A stretch of 64,000 nt of DNA from NCBI GenBank assembly GCA_019192445.1, contig JAHCMK010000009.1, positions 1 through 64,000 of the forward strand. The letters are read 5' to 3'. Numbering within the stretch: position 1 is the stretch's first letter; each line of letters opens with the position of its first letter. The stretch comes from Oceanococcus sp. HetDA_MAG_MS8 (GTDB lineage: Bacteria; Pseudomonadota; Gammaproteobacteria; Nevskiales; Oceanococcaceae). Below, piece by piece: positions 33,674 through 42,235 of this stretch. The position numbers and the translations under genes are program-made. The notes below the pieces were generated by a model. That model had not been told where the DNA came from and ran no database searches. It worked only from the letters and a program-made list of their open reading frames with translations.

Positions 33674-35053
33674 TTACTCGGCGCTGGCCACATCCACAGA
33701 AGCAGCTGCTAAGGGGTGGTGGATGATGCTATCCATGGACACGATTAAGTCGCTGAGCCAGCGACTACCCTGAGCCGATTGGGCCAGCGCCACGGCAATG
33801 TAGCGTCGACCATCACGCTCGACCAAAGCCGCATCCGAGTGATAGTTCCGCCAGGTCCCAGATTTGCGAAAAATGCGTGACTCTGGAGCGGCCTGCCGCA
33901 AGCCTTTGACGAACTTGTGAGCAATGGCAGGTTTGCCCATGGTGCGTTTGATGGCAGCCGAAAGCTCGGTGGAGACCAATTGCCCGGTTTCCATCAGGTA
34001 TAAAAATCGAGCAACTTGGATGGGTGTGGCGCCATGCGAGATGCCGTGTAACGGATCGCGCTTCCAGGCTGGACCTTTGGAATAGGGTTTTCCGACCCAG
34101 AGCCCACCATTGTATTCAGGATCATAAAGGCCATAGCGAAGCAGCGTATCGGCCAGATAATCCGGGCCCACCTTTTCGTACACGGCGGTGGCCGCAGCGT
34201 TGGATGAGCTGCGAATCATCTTGGTTAAGGTGGCTTGGGTTTGCGGGTCGTAATCCAGTTCACCGTCTGCCACTTTCTGCATGGCACCAAGCAAAATGCC
34301 AATTTTCGGCAGGCTGGCGGCATACATCATTTGGTCGCCATTCAAGGCGGCCATTTGCGGCGCCGCAGGCTCCGTGATGTCGACCAGCGCCACCGCCAGT
34401 TGTTGCTTGCTCACGGCTCGGCTTAGGCCAAGGTTGGCAATTTCGTGTTCAAGCTGCTCTTGCAAGCGTTGGCTCTGACATTGACGCAGCTCAGGGAAGA
34501 CGACTGCGGCAGGCTCTTCTTCAGCGTGGAAACTGGGAGCATTGGCTGCGGCATGGCTCGCTGGGCCGGCCGCCAAACCAGGTGCCGCTTGCATGGCCAG
34601 AGCCGTACCCATGGCTGCGGCCCACAGACGTTTCTGCATACGCAATTTGTCGTTCAGTGCCTGCTGGCTAATGGCACCCTGAGCAACCAACTCTTCGCCT
34701 AGATGGCGCTTACTTCGCTTTTGGGCGGTCAGTGCCTGTTGCAATTGGGTTTGGGTGATTTGCCCGGTGGATACTAGGAGCTGACCGAGCTGTAGTCCAC
34801 AGCGACGGCGCAACAATGGCGCTGGAGCAACCATGCGGAAAAACTCGCGGGCCGTTTGCTGAAGTTCTCTGAGGCGAGCCTGCAGGGTCAGTGTCAAGCG
34901 TTGTTCTTCCCGGTTCAGTAAGCCGCGTCGGCGCAGAATATCGCCCAAGGGTTTGGATAGGCGGGGTTGATGACGCAGAGCGTTATCCACATCGTAGTCG
35001 TGAACGAAGCCACCACGGACCAACATTTCTCCAAGTTTGCTTGCATCGCTCAC
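33674..35053 (-). CDS. MshEN-like domain fused to a periplasmic serine hydrolase
   Basis: A 459-residue protein in three parts. Residues 6-58 and 87-140 are two MshEN-like units, each with the L-G-x-x-L-x-x-x-G motif twice (for example LGQLLVSTGQITQTQLQQAL then HLGEELVAQGAISQQALNDK). This motif binds cyclic di-GMP in type II/IV secretion ATPases. Residues 143-163 form a membrane helix or uncleaved signal. The C-terminal domain is class A-like: S247-L-P-K250, S283-S-N285 and K397-S-G-T. It converges with the transporter gene 48 bp away. A cytoplasmic second-messenger sensor driving a periplasmic hydrolase is the inferred design. Confidence 0.75.
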   Translation of the reverse strand: MSDASKLGEMLVRGGFVHDYDVDNALRHQPRLSKPLGDILRRRGLLNREEQRLTLTLQARLRELQQTAREFFRMVAPAPLLRRRCGLQLGQLLVSTGQITQTQLQQALTAQKRSKRHLGEELVAQGAISQQALNDKLRMQKRLWAAAMGTALAMQAAPGLAAGPASHAAANAPSFHAEEEPAAVVFPELRQCQSQRLQEQLEHEIANLGLSRAVSKQQLAVALVDITEPAAPQMAALNGDQMMYAASLPKIGILLGAMQKVADGELDYDPQTQATLTKMIRSSSNAAATAVYEKVGPDYLADTLLRYGLYDPEYNGGLWVGKPYSKGPAWKRDPLHGISHGATPIQVARFLYLMETGQLVSTELSAAIKRTMGKPAIAHKFVKGLRQAAPESRIFRKSGTWRNYHSDAALVERDGRRYIAVALAQSAQGSRWLSDLIVSMDSIIHHPLAAASVDVASAE

Positions 35054-35256
35054 TGCACACCTCCAACCCGTTACGCGAAAAAGCGGACAAAGCGCCGGGT
35101 CTTAAGCCAAGGTTCTGACATTAAAGTGTCATTAACGCAGTGTGACCTTTTTCAGGGGTTTGTCAAGCGTACAATCGGACGCAACGACAACACCGCGCTG
35201 CCTGCAAAGCCCTCGTGCCTACGGGGGGCAGCCGTATTGATGGAGGAGAACACGAC

Positions 35257-36081
35257 GTGGATCTTAAAGATAAGGTGGTGGTGATTACCGGGGCATCGGC
35301 CGGAGTCGGTGCTAGCGTGGCCAGAGTCTGCGTGAGGGAGGGTGCCAAAGTTGTTCTTGCGGCGCGCGGTGAGCAGGGCTTATTGCAGCTGGCACAAGAA
35401 CTGGACGCGTCTGATCAGGTGCAGACGGTGGCCTGTGATGTGAGCTTAGCGGCAGGTCGCCAGCGGCTTGTGGATCAAGCTGTTGCACGGTTTGGGCGCA
35501 TCGATGCGCTGGTGAATAACGCCGGTGTGAACCATCGTGGGCCGCTGCATACGCTAAGTGCGGAGCAGATGGCGGCGGTGATTGAGCTGAATCTGCTGGC
35601 CCCAATGCAGCTCACCCACGCCGTATTGCCGGCCATGCGTGAGCGCGGGCATGGAGCCATCGTGAATGTGGCCTCCTTGGCCGGGCGGGTGCCGGTTCCC
35701 GATGAAGCCAGTTATTCCGCCAGCAAATTCGGCCTGCGGGCCTTTAGCCAAGCCCTGGCCGAAGAGTCCCGCGGCAGTGGAGTGACGGTGAGTGTGGTCT
35801 CGCCCGGGCCCATTGCTACTGGCTTCATTCTCACGGATCCCGAGCAGGTACCAGACCTGGTGTTTTCCCAGCCCATGTCCACACCCGAGGCGGTGGCTCA
35901 GGCGGTGGTGGACTGTTTGCGTGATGGGCAGGTGGAGCGCATGGTGCCGGCGAGCTCAGCCGCGCTCACGCATTTGGCGTACACGGTGCCCAGTGTGTTT
36001 CGTCGTTTGCGCCCGCTGTTCGAGCGCAAGGGGGCCAAGGCCAAGCAGCCCTACGTGGAGGCGGCCCGGTCGCGGTCCTGA
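35257..36081 (+). CDS. Short-chain dehydrogenase/reductase
   Basis: A 274-residue classical SDR. VVVITGASAGVGASVARV is the T-G-x-x-x-G-x-G cofactor motif, NNAGVNHRG the N-N-A-G motif, and Ser-NVASLAG with YSASK gives the Ser-Tyr-Lys catalytic set. The start is GTG 35257 with GGAGGAG at 35242-35248; longer starts add residues without similarity. A basic or Arg-containing end of strand 2 (VLAARGEQG) suggests NADP preference. Substrate unknown. It is divergent from the MshEN-hydrolase gene. Confidence 0.85.
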   Translation: MDLKDKVVVITGASAGVGASVARVCVREGAKVVLAARGEQGLLQLAQELDASDQVQTVACDVSLAAGRQRLVDQAVARFGRIDALVNNAGVNHRGPLHTLSAEQMAAVIELNLLAPMQLTHAVLPAMRERGHGAIVNVASLAGRVPVPDEASYSASKFGLRAFSQALAEESRGSGVTVSVVSPGPIATGFILTDPEQVPDLVFSQPMSTPEAVAQAVVDCLRDGQVERMVPASSAALTHLAYTVPSVFRRLRPLFERKGAKAKQPYVEAARSRS

Positions 36082-36167
36082 TTGGTGCTGGCGCTGCCAC
36101 GCGGGCTGAGGCGAGTTGGCCCGCTGGGGGCGCATTTGCCCTCGCGCCGCAGGCAGGTGGCGCGGCT

Positions 36168-36183
36168 GTGGTCAATCGGCCAT
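36168..36183 (-). repeat. Inverted 16-bp fragment of the structured repeat
   Basis: GTGGTCAATCGGCCAT is the exact reverse complement of 16 bases in copy 1 (from ATGGCCGATTG to ACCAC). It lies 210 bp before copy 3, in the opposite direction. It could be a truncated fourth copy. Nothing else is seen between 36082 and 36392. Confidence 0.45.
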
Positions 36184-36392
36184 AGGCGCCCGATTGCCGG
36201 CACTCCTCAGATATCGTGCATATGCCGCGGGTTCTGTGCTCAGGCGGCGGGCCGCCTTACTTCGCTGGCGGATTTCTTCAGCAATCGCTTAATCGTGTGC
36301 AGTAGAAAACTCACGACTAAGGCCTGAGTATGGCGCTTGGTGGGTGAGTAGTGCCGGGGCTAGCAGCTCTACGAATCAGGCGTGTGACTGCG

Positions 36393-36562
36393 TTGAGGCC
36401 GCTGTTCTTCGCGCCGCTTCGCGGTGCCCTCCGTCACCAGCTGCTTGGTGCGGTCGGCTTGACGAGACATCCTGTCTCGGCAAGCCTCAATCGGCCGTCC
36501 GTGGCCGATTGTCCGCAGTCACAGCTGGCGTCTCCGGCGCTACGGCCAACTGCGGCCACAAC
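36393..36562 (+). repeat. Structured intergenic repeat, copy 3
   Basis: More diverged copy: it keeps TTCGCGCCGCTTCGCGGTGC, GGTCGGCTTGACGAGAC and GGCAAGCCTCAATCGGCCGT. The first stem has changed on both sides (CGAGAC/GTCTCG), so pairing is preserved by compensating bases. That covariation favours a structured RNA or hairpin over neutral decay. The second stem CAATCGGCC/GGCCGATTG is perfect. Confidence 0.65.
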
Positions 36563-36619
36563 GCAGTCACACGCCTTTGGCGTATCAGCCACTCTTGAGC
36601 AGTGTTCTACAGTGCTTAA

Positions 36620-36649
36620 GCAAACGCCCCGCTATTGCAGGGCGTTTGC
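36620..36649 (-). terminator. Hairpin, possible terminator of the second DUF839 gene
   Basis: GCAAACGCCC (36620-36629) pairs perfectly with GGGCGTTTGC (36640-36649). The minus-strand tail is only TTAAGC, so termination strength is uncertain. It lies 73 bp after the gene end. Confidence 0.45.
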
Positions 36650-36722
36650 CGTCATCTCTTCCTGACGCAGAAGGGGCAGTTGGCTGGAGGCAACTTCGCC
36701 CGATGCACGGAGGCTGGCGAAG

Positions 36723-38144
36723 CTAGGCGCGAAACTCTTCCGGAATGGTCAACTCATAGGTCACCCCGGTGCCTTGGCCAGGAGCGCCGGCAACGAAGTT
36801 GGCCAGGTTTTGCAGTCCGGGCAGGATGGGGCCGCGCTGCGAGCTGAAGTACAGTCTAGAGCCATCTGGCGAGAAGGCAGGTCCGCAAATTTCCGAGCCT
36901 TCATGGCGGACTTCGACCAGGGTTTTGGCCGGCTCGTTGGGGATGACCACCATGATGCGAATAGCCCGACCGGACTCCGTGAGGTCCTCGGCCACCAGCA
37001 CATCACCAGCCGGGCTGACGGTGAGGTTGTCCACGTCATTGAAGGCTGGCGTGATTTGCTCGTTATCGAAGATCAACTCAATCAGGTCGTTCTCCACGTC
37101 GTAGGCAAAGACGCGGTTGTCTGACTTGGTGGTGAAGAAGGCGATGCCGCGGGTGGGCTTGCTACCGCCAGGCGGAACGCTTTGGACTTCTTCAGGGAGT
37201 TCATAGAACCACAGGCCTTCGCCGCCCCGGAAGCGGGTGCCGGGTACGCTGTCACCGGCGCCAGCCAAAGCGGAGCGCACTTCCACCTGCGGCTGATCCG
37301 GGCTGACCACATCCACCCAAGTCACGCGCCGCAGTTGGCGAATATCGGCCACGTCCTCGGGATAGCCACCGTCTTCGAAGCCTTCGATGTTCATCACCTG
37401 CAGGCGACCGTTCTCCAAGGCCAGACGTTGGCTGGACTCAGACCAGTCGCTGGCATCGGCCACCCAGCGGTAGAAGCGCCCATCGCCGGTATCCTCAGTT
37501 TGGTAGACCACCTTGTTACGCAGATCGACGGCAGCGGCTTCGTGCTTGAAGGTGCCCAGAGAGGGCTTGGCCACGCCACCAACAACGCCGTAAGGGTCGG
37601 TTTCCCAAGTCAGCCCGGTGTCAATTTCTTCGCAGGACAGCCAGGTGTTCCAGGGCGTGCTGCCACCGGCACAGTTGGTGCTGGTGTTGGTCAGAATCGG
37701 GTAGGCATCGACGACGGTGCCGTCCGGATCAAAGACCAGTGCACCCACGCCGCCGATACCGGGGATTTCCGAGTTGGAGGTGTAAATCCAGCCGCCGTTT
37801 TCCCGCGGGTAGCAGGCGCCACCATCGGGGAAAGCATGCCAAGGATAAAGGCTGCCCACCGCCGGAGGTAGTCCATGGCGAGCCACGGCGCGGACGCTAA
37901 AACCTTCTGGTACCGCAATACCCTCGATGAGATCGGGCTCACCCAGCGGGCCAATGTTGGCCAGCGGGCCGGTGGGAATGAACAGCTCGCCACCCATGGC
38001 GGGGTTGGGGCTGCCTTCGCGCAGTCCTGCGCCTGACTGACCACCCTGACAGGCTTGTAACAGCGGCAGACTGGCCGCTGCGCCACCAGATAACAATAAG
38101 CCGCGCAGCAGGCTGCGCCGGCTGGTATCGATATTCAATGACAT
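36723..38144 (-). CDS. DUF839 (PhoX-like) Tat-exported lipoprotein, second copy
   Basis: A 473-residue paralogue of the protein at 19348-20820. ATG 38144 has AGGAG upstream; a longer frame to 38192 lacks one. The Tat signal SRRSLLRGLLLSGGAAASLP leads to a lipobox LLQACQ. Shared blocks: GPLANIGPL, the motif NCAGGSTPWNTWLSCEE, FSPDGSRLYFSSQRGP and the C-terminus GTGVTYELTIPEEFR. It probably folds as the same propeller and may be a metal-dependent phosphatase. Both copies end in nearly the same residues, pointing to duplication. Confidence 0.82.
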   Translation of the reverse strand: MSLNIDTSRRSLLRGLLLSGGAAASLPLLQACQGGQSGAGLREGSPNPAMGGELFIPTGPLANIGPLGEPDLIEGIAVPEGFSVRAVARHGLPPAVGSLYPWHAFPDGGACYPRENGGWIYTSNSEIPGIGGVGALVFDPDGTVVDAYPILTNTSTNCAGGSTPWNTWLSCEEIDTGLTWETDPYGVVGGVAKPSLGTFKHEAAAVDLRNKVVYQTEDTGDGRFYRWVADASDWSESSQRLALENGRLQVMNIEGFEDGGYPEDVADIRQLRRVTWVDVVSPDQPQVEVRSALAGAGDSVPGTRFRGGEGLWFYELPEEVQSVPPGGSKPTRGIAFFTTKSDNRVFAYDVENDLIELIFDNEQITPAFNDVDNLTVSPAGDVLVAEDLTESGRAIRIMVVIPNEPAKTLVEVRHEGSEICGPAFSPDGSRLYFSSQRGPILPGLQNLANFVAGAPGQGTGVTYELTIPEEFRA

Positions 38145-38337
38145 GGGGGTTCTCCTGTGATCACGCACAAAATGGGGGAGCGCGCACTCCAATGGCGTTA
38201 TATCGTACGCATCGGATGTGTCATCTCTATGAAATCTCTTTGTGTCTAGTAGATGCCTTGCTCGCAGCCGAAGGCGGCGCCGTGGGTATGCCCTGACCGC
38301 GAGCGGTCAGGCGGGCAGTTGGGCCAGAGCGGGGGGC

Positions 38338-40197
38338 TTAGTCGAAAAAGTGCTGCCAGCCCAACCAGTATTCCGGCACCGTCTGTCCTTGTGGGCCGGC
38401 CTGGGTCAGGTTGAGCCGAAGACTGTGCTGGCGGCCGAGATGCCAGGTTGCCCGTAGCGTGGCTTCTTGCTCGGTCAGGCCAGTACTCTCCCAGCGCTGG
38501 GTGGCGCGCAGGAGTAAATGCGTATTGGAGCCGTGGTAGAGCAGCCCCAAGTCGGGGCCCAGCCCCAGATGCGGGTCGCGGTCCATATGCCAGGGGGCAT
38601 CGACGCGGGCCTGGAGTAGGGCGAAGCTCTGCCAACGGCGCCCCCAGAACCAGCTACCGCCGCCGCCTCCGCTGAGGTGCCAATCCAAATCCTGAGCTAG
38701 GGTGAAGGGGGCTCGCTCCAGCCCAAAGCGCACGCCCCAGCTCCAGGGGCTGAAAAAGGCGTCACGCGGGGTGAGGCTAAGGATGTTCACCAGATCCAGT
38801 TGCTGCAGTTGCAGCTGATCCTGAGCCCAGCGCAGGCGCATGGCGCCGATATTGATCTGAGCGCCACGCAAGAAGCCGTGCGCATTGTCATCCAGATCAT
38901 GAAAGGACCAACGCAGCCCCAGTTCGGAAAAGCCCTGGCCATCGCGTTCACCCAGCCGCAAACTGAGTTGGCGGCTGTGGTGGGATTCTTCGGGGGCGCC
39001 AGGGCGCGGAGGGTCTGCTGGCTGCGTAGCCACGCCAGCATTGATGGCCCGCAGCAGTCGGTGACTGCGGGCGGCGACGGCGGGCTGTAATGCCGCTTTG
39101 CTGTTGTTGAACCGCAAGTATTCGTAGGCGGTATCAATGATTACAGCTTGTTGCTCTGCGGGCAGTGACTGAAAGTCGGGGTGGTCTAGCAGGCTGGTAT
39201 CGGCGGCCAGCTTTTTGACCCAGGGTTGCTGCTCTGGTGGCAGTGCCGCCAGCCTCGCCTCCAGCCGAGTGCCGCGCGCCGGCCTGTAGTCCTGGCGGGT
39301 GATAAGCCCCGCCTCGCCCACGGCGCGGATGGTGTCGATGGGGATGGCCGTCCAGCGAAAGTCTTCGGTGAGCTCTAAACCCGGACGGGCAATCTCCAGC
39401 ATCTCTAACACCCGGTAGGAGCAGTTCTTATCGAAGAAGTAGTAATCGAAGGCAATGTCTTTGAGTTCCCACAGGTGGCGCACCATTCGCGTGGTCTCTA
39501 CCGGGCTGAGATCCAGCGGGTACTCCCAAACATCGCGATTCTCGATGCCGTTGTACTCCTGGATTTTCTCAAAGTAGGGGCTGACGATGAACCGTCCCGG
39601 ATAGCCCCCGGTCAAGCCCTTCCAGGCATACAGCATGGAATTGTCTTGTTGGGTGATATCGGCGCCGAAGCTCACCGAGAAGCTCAGCCAATCGCTCCAG
39701 CCCGGATCAGCCGGTGGGTCCAGACGCAGCAGCGTATGACCAAACATGGAAGAGGGGCTGTTTAAGTGATACGCCGGGAATACCAGCGTCACGCGGGTCG
39801 GTCGAACCATAGCCTGCCACTCGGCCAACAGCTCGCACACTTCCAAAGGGTTGGCGGTCGTGGACCAATCCAGGCGTGATTGCAAAAAAGCACGGCGGGC
39901 CGGGAACCGACACAGAGGGTGCTGCTCGGTGTAGGGGCCGGGCTGGCTCAGAGCCCAGAGGGTCGCGGCCAGTTCGGCAGCCGGCTGGGCTGCTTCGCTG
40001 AGCCAGAAATTGGCGTCGCGGACCTCAGAGTGGCGCTGGTCGGCAGGCCAGTGCAAAAGCTGACGCCATTGCGGGTCATCGGCCAATTGCAGGTCGCGGG
40101 CCTGCTCGAGGGCAGAGAGCAGATCAGCCTGAGCGGCGGTGCAGCAACCCAGATACAGCGTCAGCGCCAGCAGATGGCGCAGCAAGACAGATGGCAT
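38338..40197 (-). CDS. DUF4105 / Lnb N-terminal periplasmic domain protein
   Basis: A 619-residue envelope protein with a signal peptide (LLALTLYLGCCTAAQA). The DUF4105 core is evident: VTLVFPAYHLNSPSSMFGHTLLRLD, then LSFSVSFGADI, YAWKGLTGGYPGRFIVSPYFEKIQEYNGIENRDVWEYPLDLS, and FFDKNCSYRVLEMLEIARP. These carry the conserved His and Cys of a predicted cysteine-peptidase-like fold. The C-terminal 220 residues look like outer-membrane beta-strands (GLRWSFHD, GVRFGLERAPF, YWLGWQHFFD). The family appears in bacterial lipoprotein and surface proteolysis; the substrate is unknown. A terminator separates it from the DUF3015 gene upstream. Confidence 0.8.
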   Translation of the reverse strand: MPSVLLRHLLALTLYLGCCTAAQADLLSALEQARDLQLADDPQWRQLLHWPADQRHSEVRDANFWLSEAAQPAAELAATLWALSQPGPYTEQHPLCRFPARRAFLQSRLDWSTTANPLEVCELLAEWQAMVRPTRVTLVFPAYHLNSPSSMFGHTLLRLDPPADPGWSDWLSFSVSFGADITQQDNSMLYAWKGLTGGYPGRFIVSPYFEKIQEYNGIENRDVWEYPLDLSPVETTRMVRHLWELKDIAFDYYFFDKNCSYRVLEMLEIARPGLELTEDFRWTAIPIDTIRAVGEAGLITRQDYRPARGTRLEARLAALPPEQQPWVKKLAADTSLLDHPDFQSLPAEQQAVIIDTAYEYLRFNNSKAALQPAVAARSHRLLRAINAGVATQPADPPRPGAPEESHHSRQLSLRLGERDGQGFSELGLRWSFHDLDDNAHGFLRGAQINIGAMRLRWAQDQLQLQQLDLVNILSLTPRDAFFSPWSWGVRFGLERAPFTLAQDLDWHLSGGGGGSWFWGRRWQSFALLQARVDAPWHMDRDPHLGLGPDLGLLYHGSNTHLLLRATQRWESTGLTEQEATLRATWHLGRQHSLRLNLTQAGPQGQTVPEYWLGWQHFFD

Positions 40198-40218
40198 CAA
40201 GACATCTCAGGAGCAAGA

Positions 40219-40258
40219 CAAAAAACAGCCCGGAGCAGGGCGAGCCGTGTCCGGGCTG
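40219..40258 (-). terminator. Rho-independent terminator of the DUF3015 gene
   Basis: CAGCCCGGA (40226-40234) pairs with TCCGGGCTG (40250-40258); on the minus strand the stem is followed by TTTTTT. It stands between the DUF3015 stop and the Lnb-like gene start. Confidence 0.8.
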
Positions 40259-40298
40259 AGTGGCGGATCTGCGACCCGCCGGGCATACCAAGCTGTGC

Positions 40299-40775
40299 TT
40301 AGGCGGCGTAGGCAGCCAAACGCTGGTCTTCGGCCATCACGGCATACAGAGCCGCGATGACGCTATCCACGTCGGTATCAGCAGAGGGGAAGATGCGCTC
40401 GAAGTTTTGATGCGTGACCTGCGCGAAATGAGCGCGATCTTCGGCAGCAACGCCCAGCACCGCGGCGACTGCGTTCAGAGCATCGCCTTCACCACGGGCT
40501 ACGTCTTCGGTCAGCTCGCCCATCAGGGAGCTGATCATTTCCTTGCCGCCGTAGGTCAGGCGACCGTCGGTGGAACAGCCATTGGTTCCGGAGGTCATGC
40601 CGAAGGTGGCATTACCCGAGGTGCCATTGGTCAGCGAAGCGCCCAGATGCGGGATCAATCCCGACTGGCCCTGGAACACCATGTTCCCCCAACCACAATT
40701 CGGGCCACCTGGTGCCTCGGCCATAGCCATGCCAGATGCAGCCAGCAAGACGCCACCGATCAGTACTTTTTTCAT
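40299..40775 (-). CDS. DUF3015 family periplasmic protein
   Basis: A 158-residue exported protein with signal peptide MKKVLIGGVLLAASGMAMA. The mature part has the DUF3015 pattern: CGWGNMVFQGQ at the N-terminus, a central NGTSGNATFGMTSGTNGC and a final helical pair rich in Ala. Two cysteines (about residues 27 and 66) may pair. Function unknown. DUF3015 genes often sit beside DUF4105 genes, as here, suggesting a shared envelope role. Confidence 0.8.
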   Translation of the reverse strand: MKKVLIGGVLLAASGMAMAEAPGGPNCGWGNMVFQGQSGLIPHLGASLTNGTSGNATFGMTSGTNGCSTDGRLTYGGKEMISSLMGELTEDVARGEGDALNAVAAVLGVAAEDRAHFAQVTHQNFERIFPSADTDVDSVIAALYAVMAEDQRLAAYAA

Positions 40776-40975
40776 GTATTCCCCCTAGTAAGAAGATGGT
40801 TCGCTTGATCAATGAGCGATCAAGCTGACCTGATCCTACGGGAAAAATACCCCCCTGCAAAGACGTTTTGATGTGGCAATTAACGGGCCGAGTCAGCGTT
40901 TGCGGGAGCTCATCGCCAGCGGGCCCGAGCGGGGAGCCGATGCATACTGCATCAACCCCGCTTAGTATTCGTCCC

Positions 40976-42208
40976 ATGATTTCCGTGCTGGTTCCTGTTT
41001 CCGCATTACTCATGGGCGCAGCTTTGTTGCTGGGCGGTGTTGGTATTTTGAATACCGTACTCGCCCTGCGCGGTAGCGCTGAGGGTTTTAGCGACTCGGT
41101 CATCGGTTTGGTGCTGTCGGCTTATTTCGCCGGGTTTTTACTGGGCACCTGGCTGGGGCCGAAGATCATTAACCGGGTGGGGCATATCCGTGCTTTTGCC
41201 TTGTTCTCCGCTGTTGCGTCCAGCGCCACCTTGCTGCATGTGTTGCTTATCGATGCCTGGGCCTGGGCCATCTTGCGGGTGCTGACCGGCGTGGCCATGG
41301 TTGGGCTTTACGCGGTCATCGAAAGCTGGATGAGCGTGGTGGCGCCGCGCGATCAGCGCGGCACCGTTTTTGCCAGTTATATGGTGGTGAACTTCAGTGC
41401 CTTGGCCGCATCTCAAGGCGCTTTGATTTGGCTGCCCACAGAGGGTTTCGCCATTTTCTCCCTGGCGGCTATCTTGATTACTTTGGCCCTGACACCGGTG
41501 GTGCTCACTGGTCTGGCACAACCAGCCCTAGGACCGGACACACGTTTTGGCGCGACGCGCCTGCTGAAGATCGCACCTTTGGCAGCCGTTGGTGCCTTGC
41601 TATCGGGTGTCGCGACTTCAGCAGTATGGGGCATGGTGCCCTTGATGCTGGGCAAGCTGGGGCAAGCACCGTCCGCCATTGGTCCACTGATGATTGTGAT
41701 CATCATGTCAGGTGCTTTGGCCCAGATCCCTGTCGGCCATCTGGGCGATCGTGTGGACCGCCGCTGGGTGCTGCTGGGCTTGAGTTTGGTGGCGACCGTG
41801 GCGGGTGTGCTGATCTACCTCAGCATAGCGGCTGGGATGGATGTGGCTTGGTTGTTACCAGGTTTGGCTCTGCTGGGTGCAAGTGGATTTTGCGTATACC
41901 CGGCCTGTGTAGCCCTGTGTAATGACCACTTGCGTCCGGAAGAGATCGTCGCTGCCGCATCTAGTTTGCTGCTTTTTCACGGCGGCGGCGCTGTGCTTGG
42001 TCCCATTATCGCGGGCGCTATGATGCAGTGGTCCGGGCCGCAAGGGCTAGGCCTTTACTTTGCTCTGTCCTGGGGCACTTTGGGGGCATATGCTGCGTGG
42101 CGTTCCGCCGTTGCAAGGCGGCCCAAGCAGCAACGCAGCGGCTTTGCCTGGATGCTCCGCACCACACCGGTGGTGCTGGAAATGCTCGAAGACGATATCG
42201 ACGCTTGA
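40976..42208 (+). CDS. MFS transporter, YcaD-like
   Basis: A 410-residue major-facilitator protein with twelve predicted helices. ATG 40976 starts directly before the first helix. VLALRGSAEGFSDSVIGLVLSAYFAGFLLGTWLGPKIINRVGHIRAFA contains the loop 2-3 region and VIESWMSVVAPRDQRGTVFASYMVV the YcaD-type loop 4. Substrate unknown. It is divergent from the DUF3015 gene. Confidence 0.8.
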   Translation: MISVLVPVSALLMGAALLLGGVGILNTVLALRGSAEGFSDSVIGLVLSAYFAGFLLGTWLGPKIINRVGHIRAFALFSAVASSATLLHVLLIDAWAWAILRVLTGVAMVGLYAVIESWMSVVAPRDQRGTVFASYMVVNFSALAASQGALIWLPTEGFAIFSLAAILITLALTPVVLTGLAQPALGPDTRFGATRLLKIAPLAAVGALLSGVATSAVWGMVPLMLGKLGQAPSAIGPLMIVIIMSGALAQIPVGHLGDRVDRRWVLLGLSLVATVAGVLIYLSIAAGMDVAWLLPGLALLGASGFCVYPACVALCNDHLRPEEIVAAASSLLLFHGGGAVLGPIIAGAMMQWSGPQGLGLYFALSWGTLGAYAAWRSAVARRPKQQRSGFAWMLRTTPVVLEMLEDDIDA

Positions 42209-42235
42209 GTTAATCCCTGTTGCTGGCAATCAACC

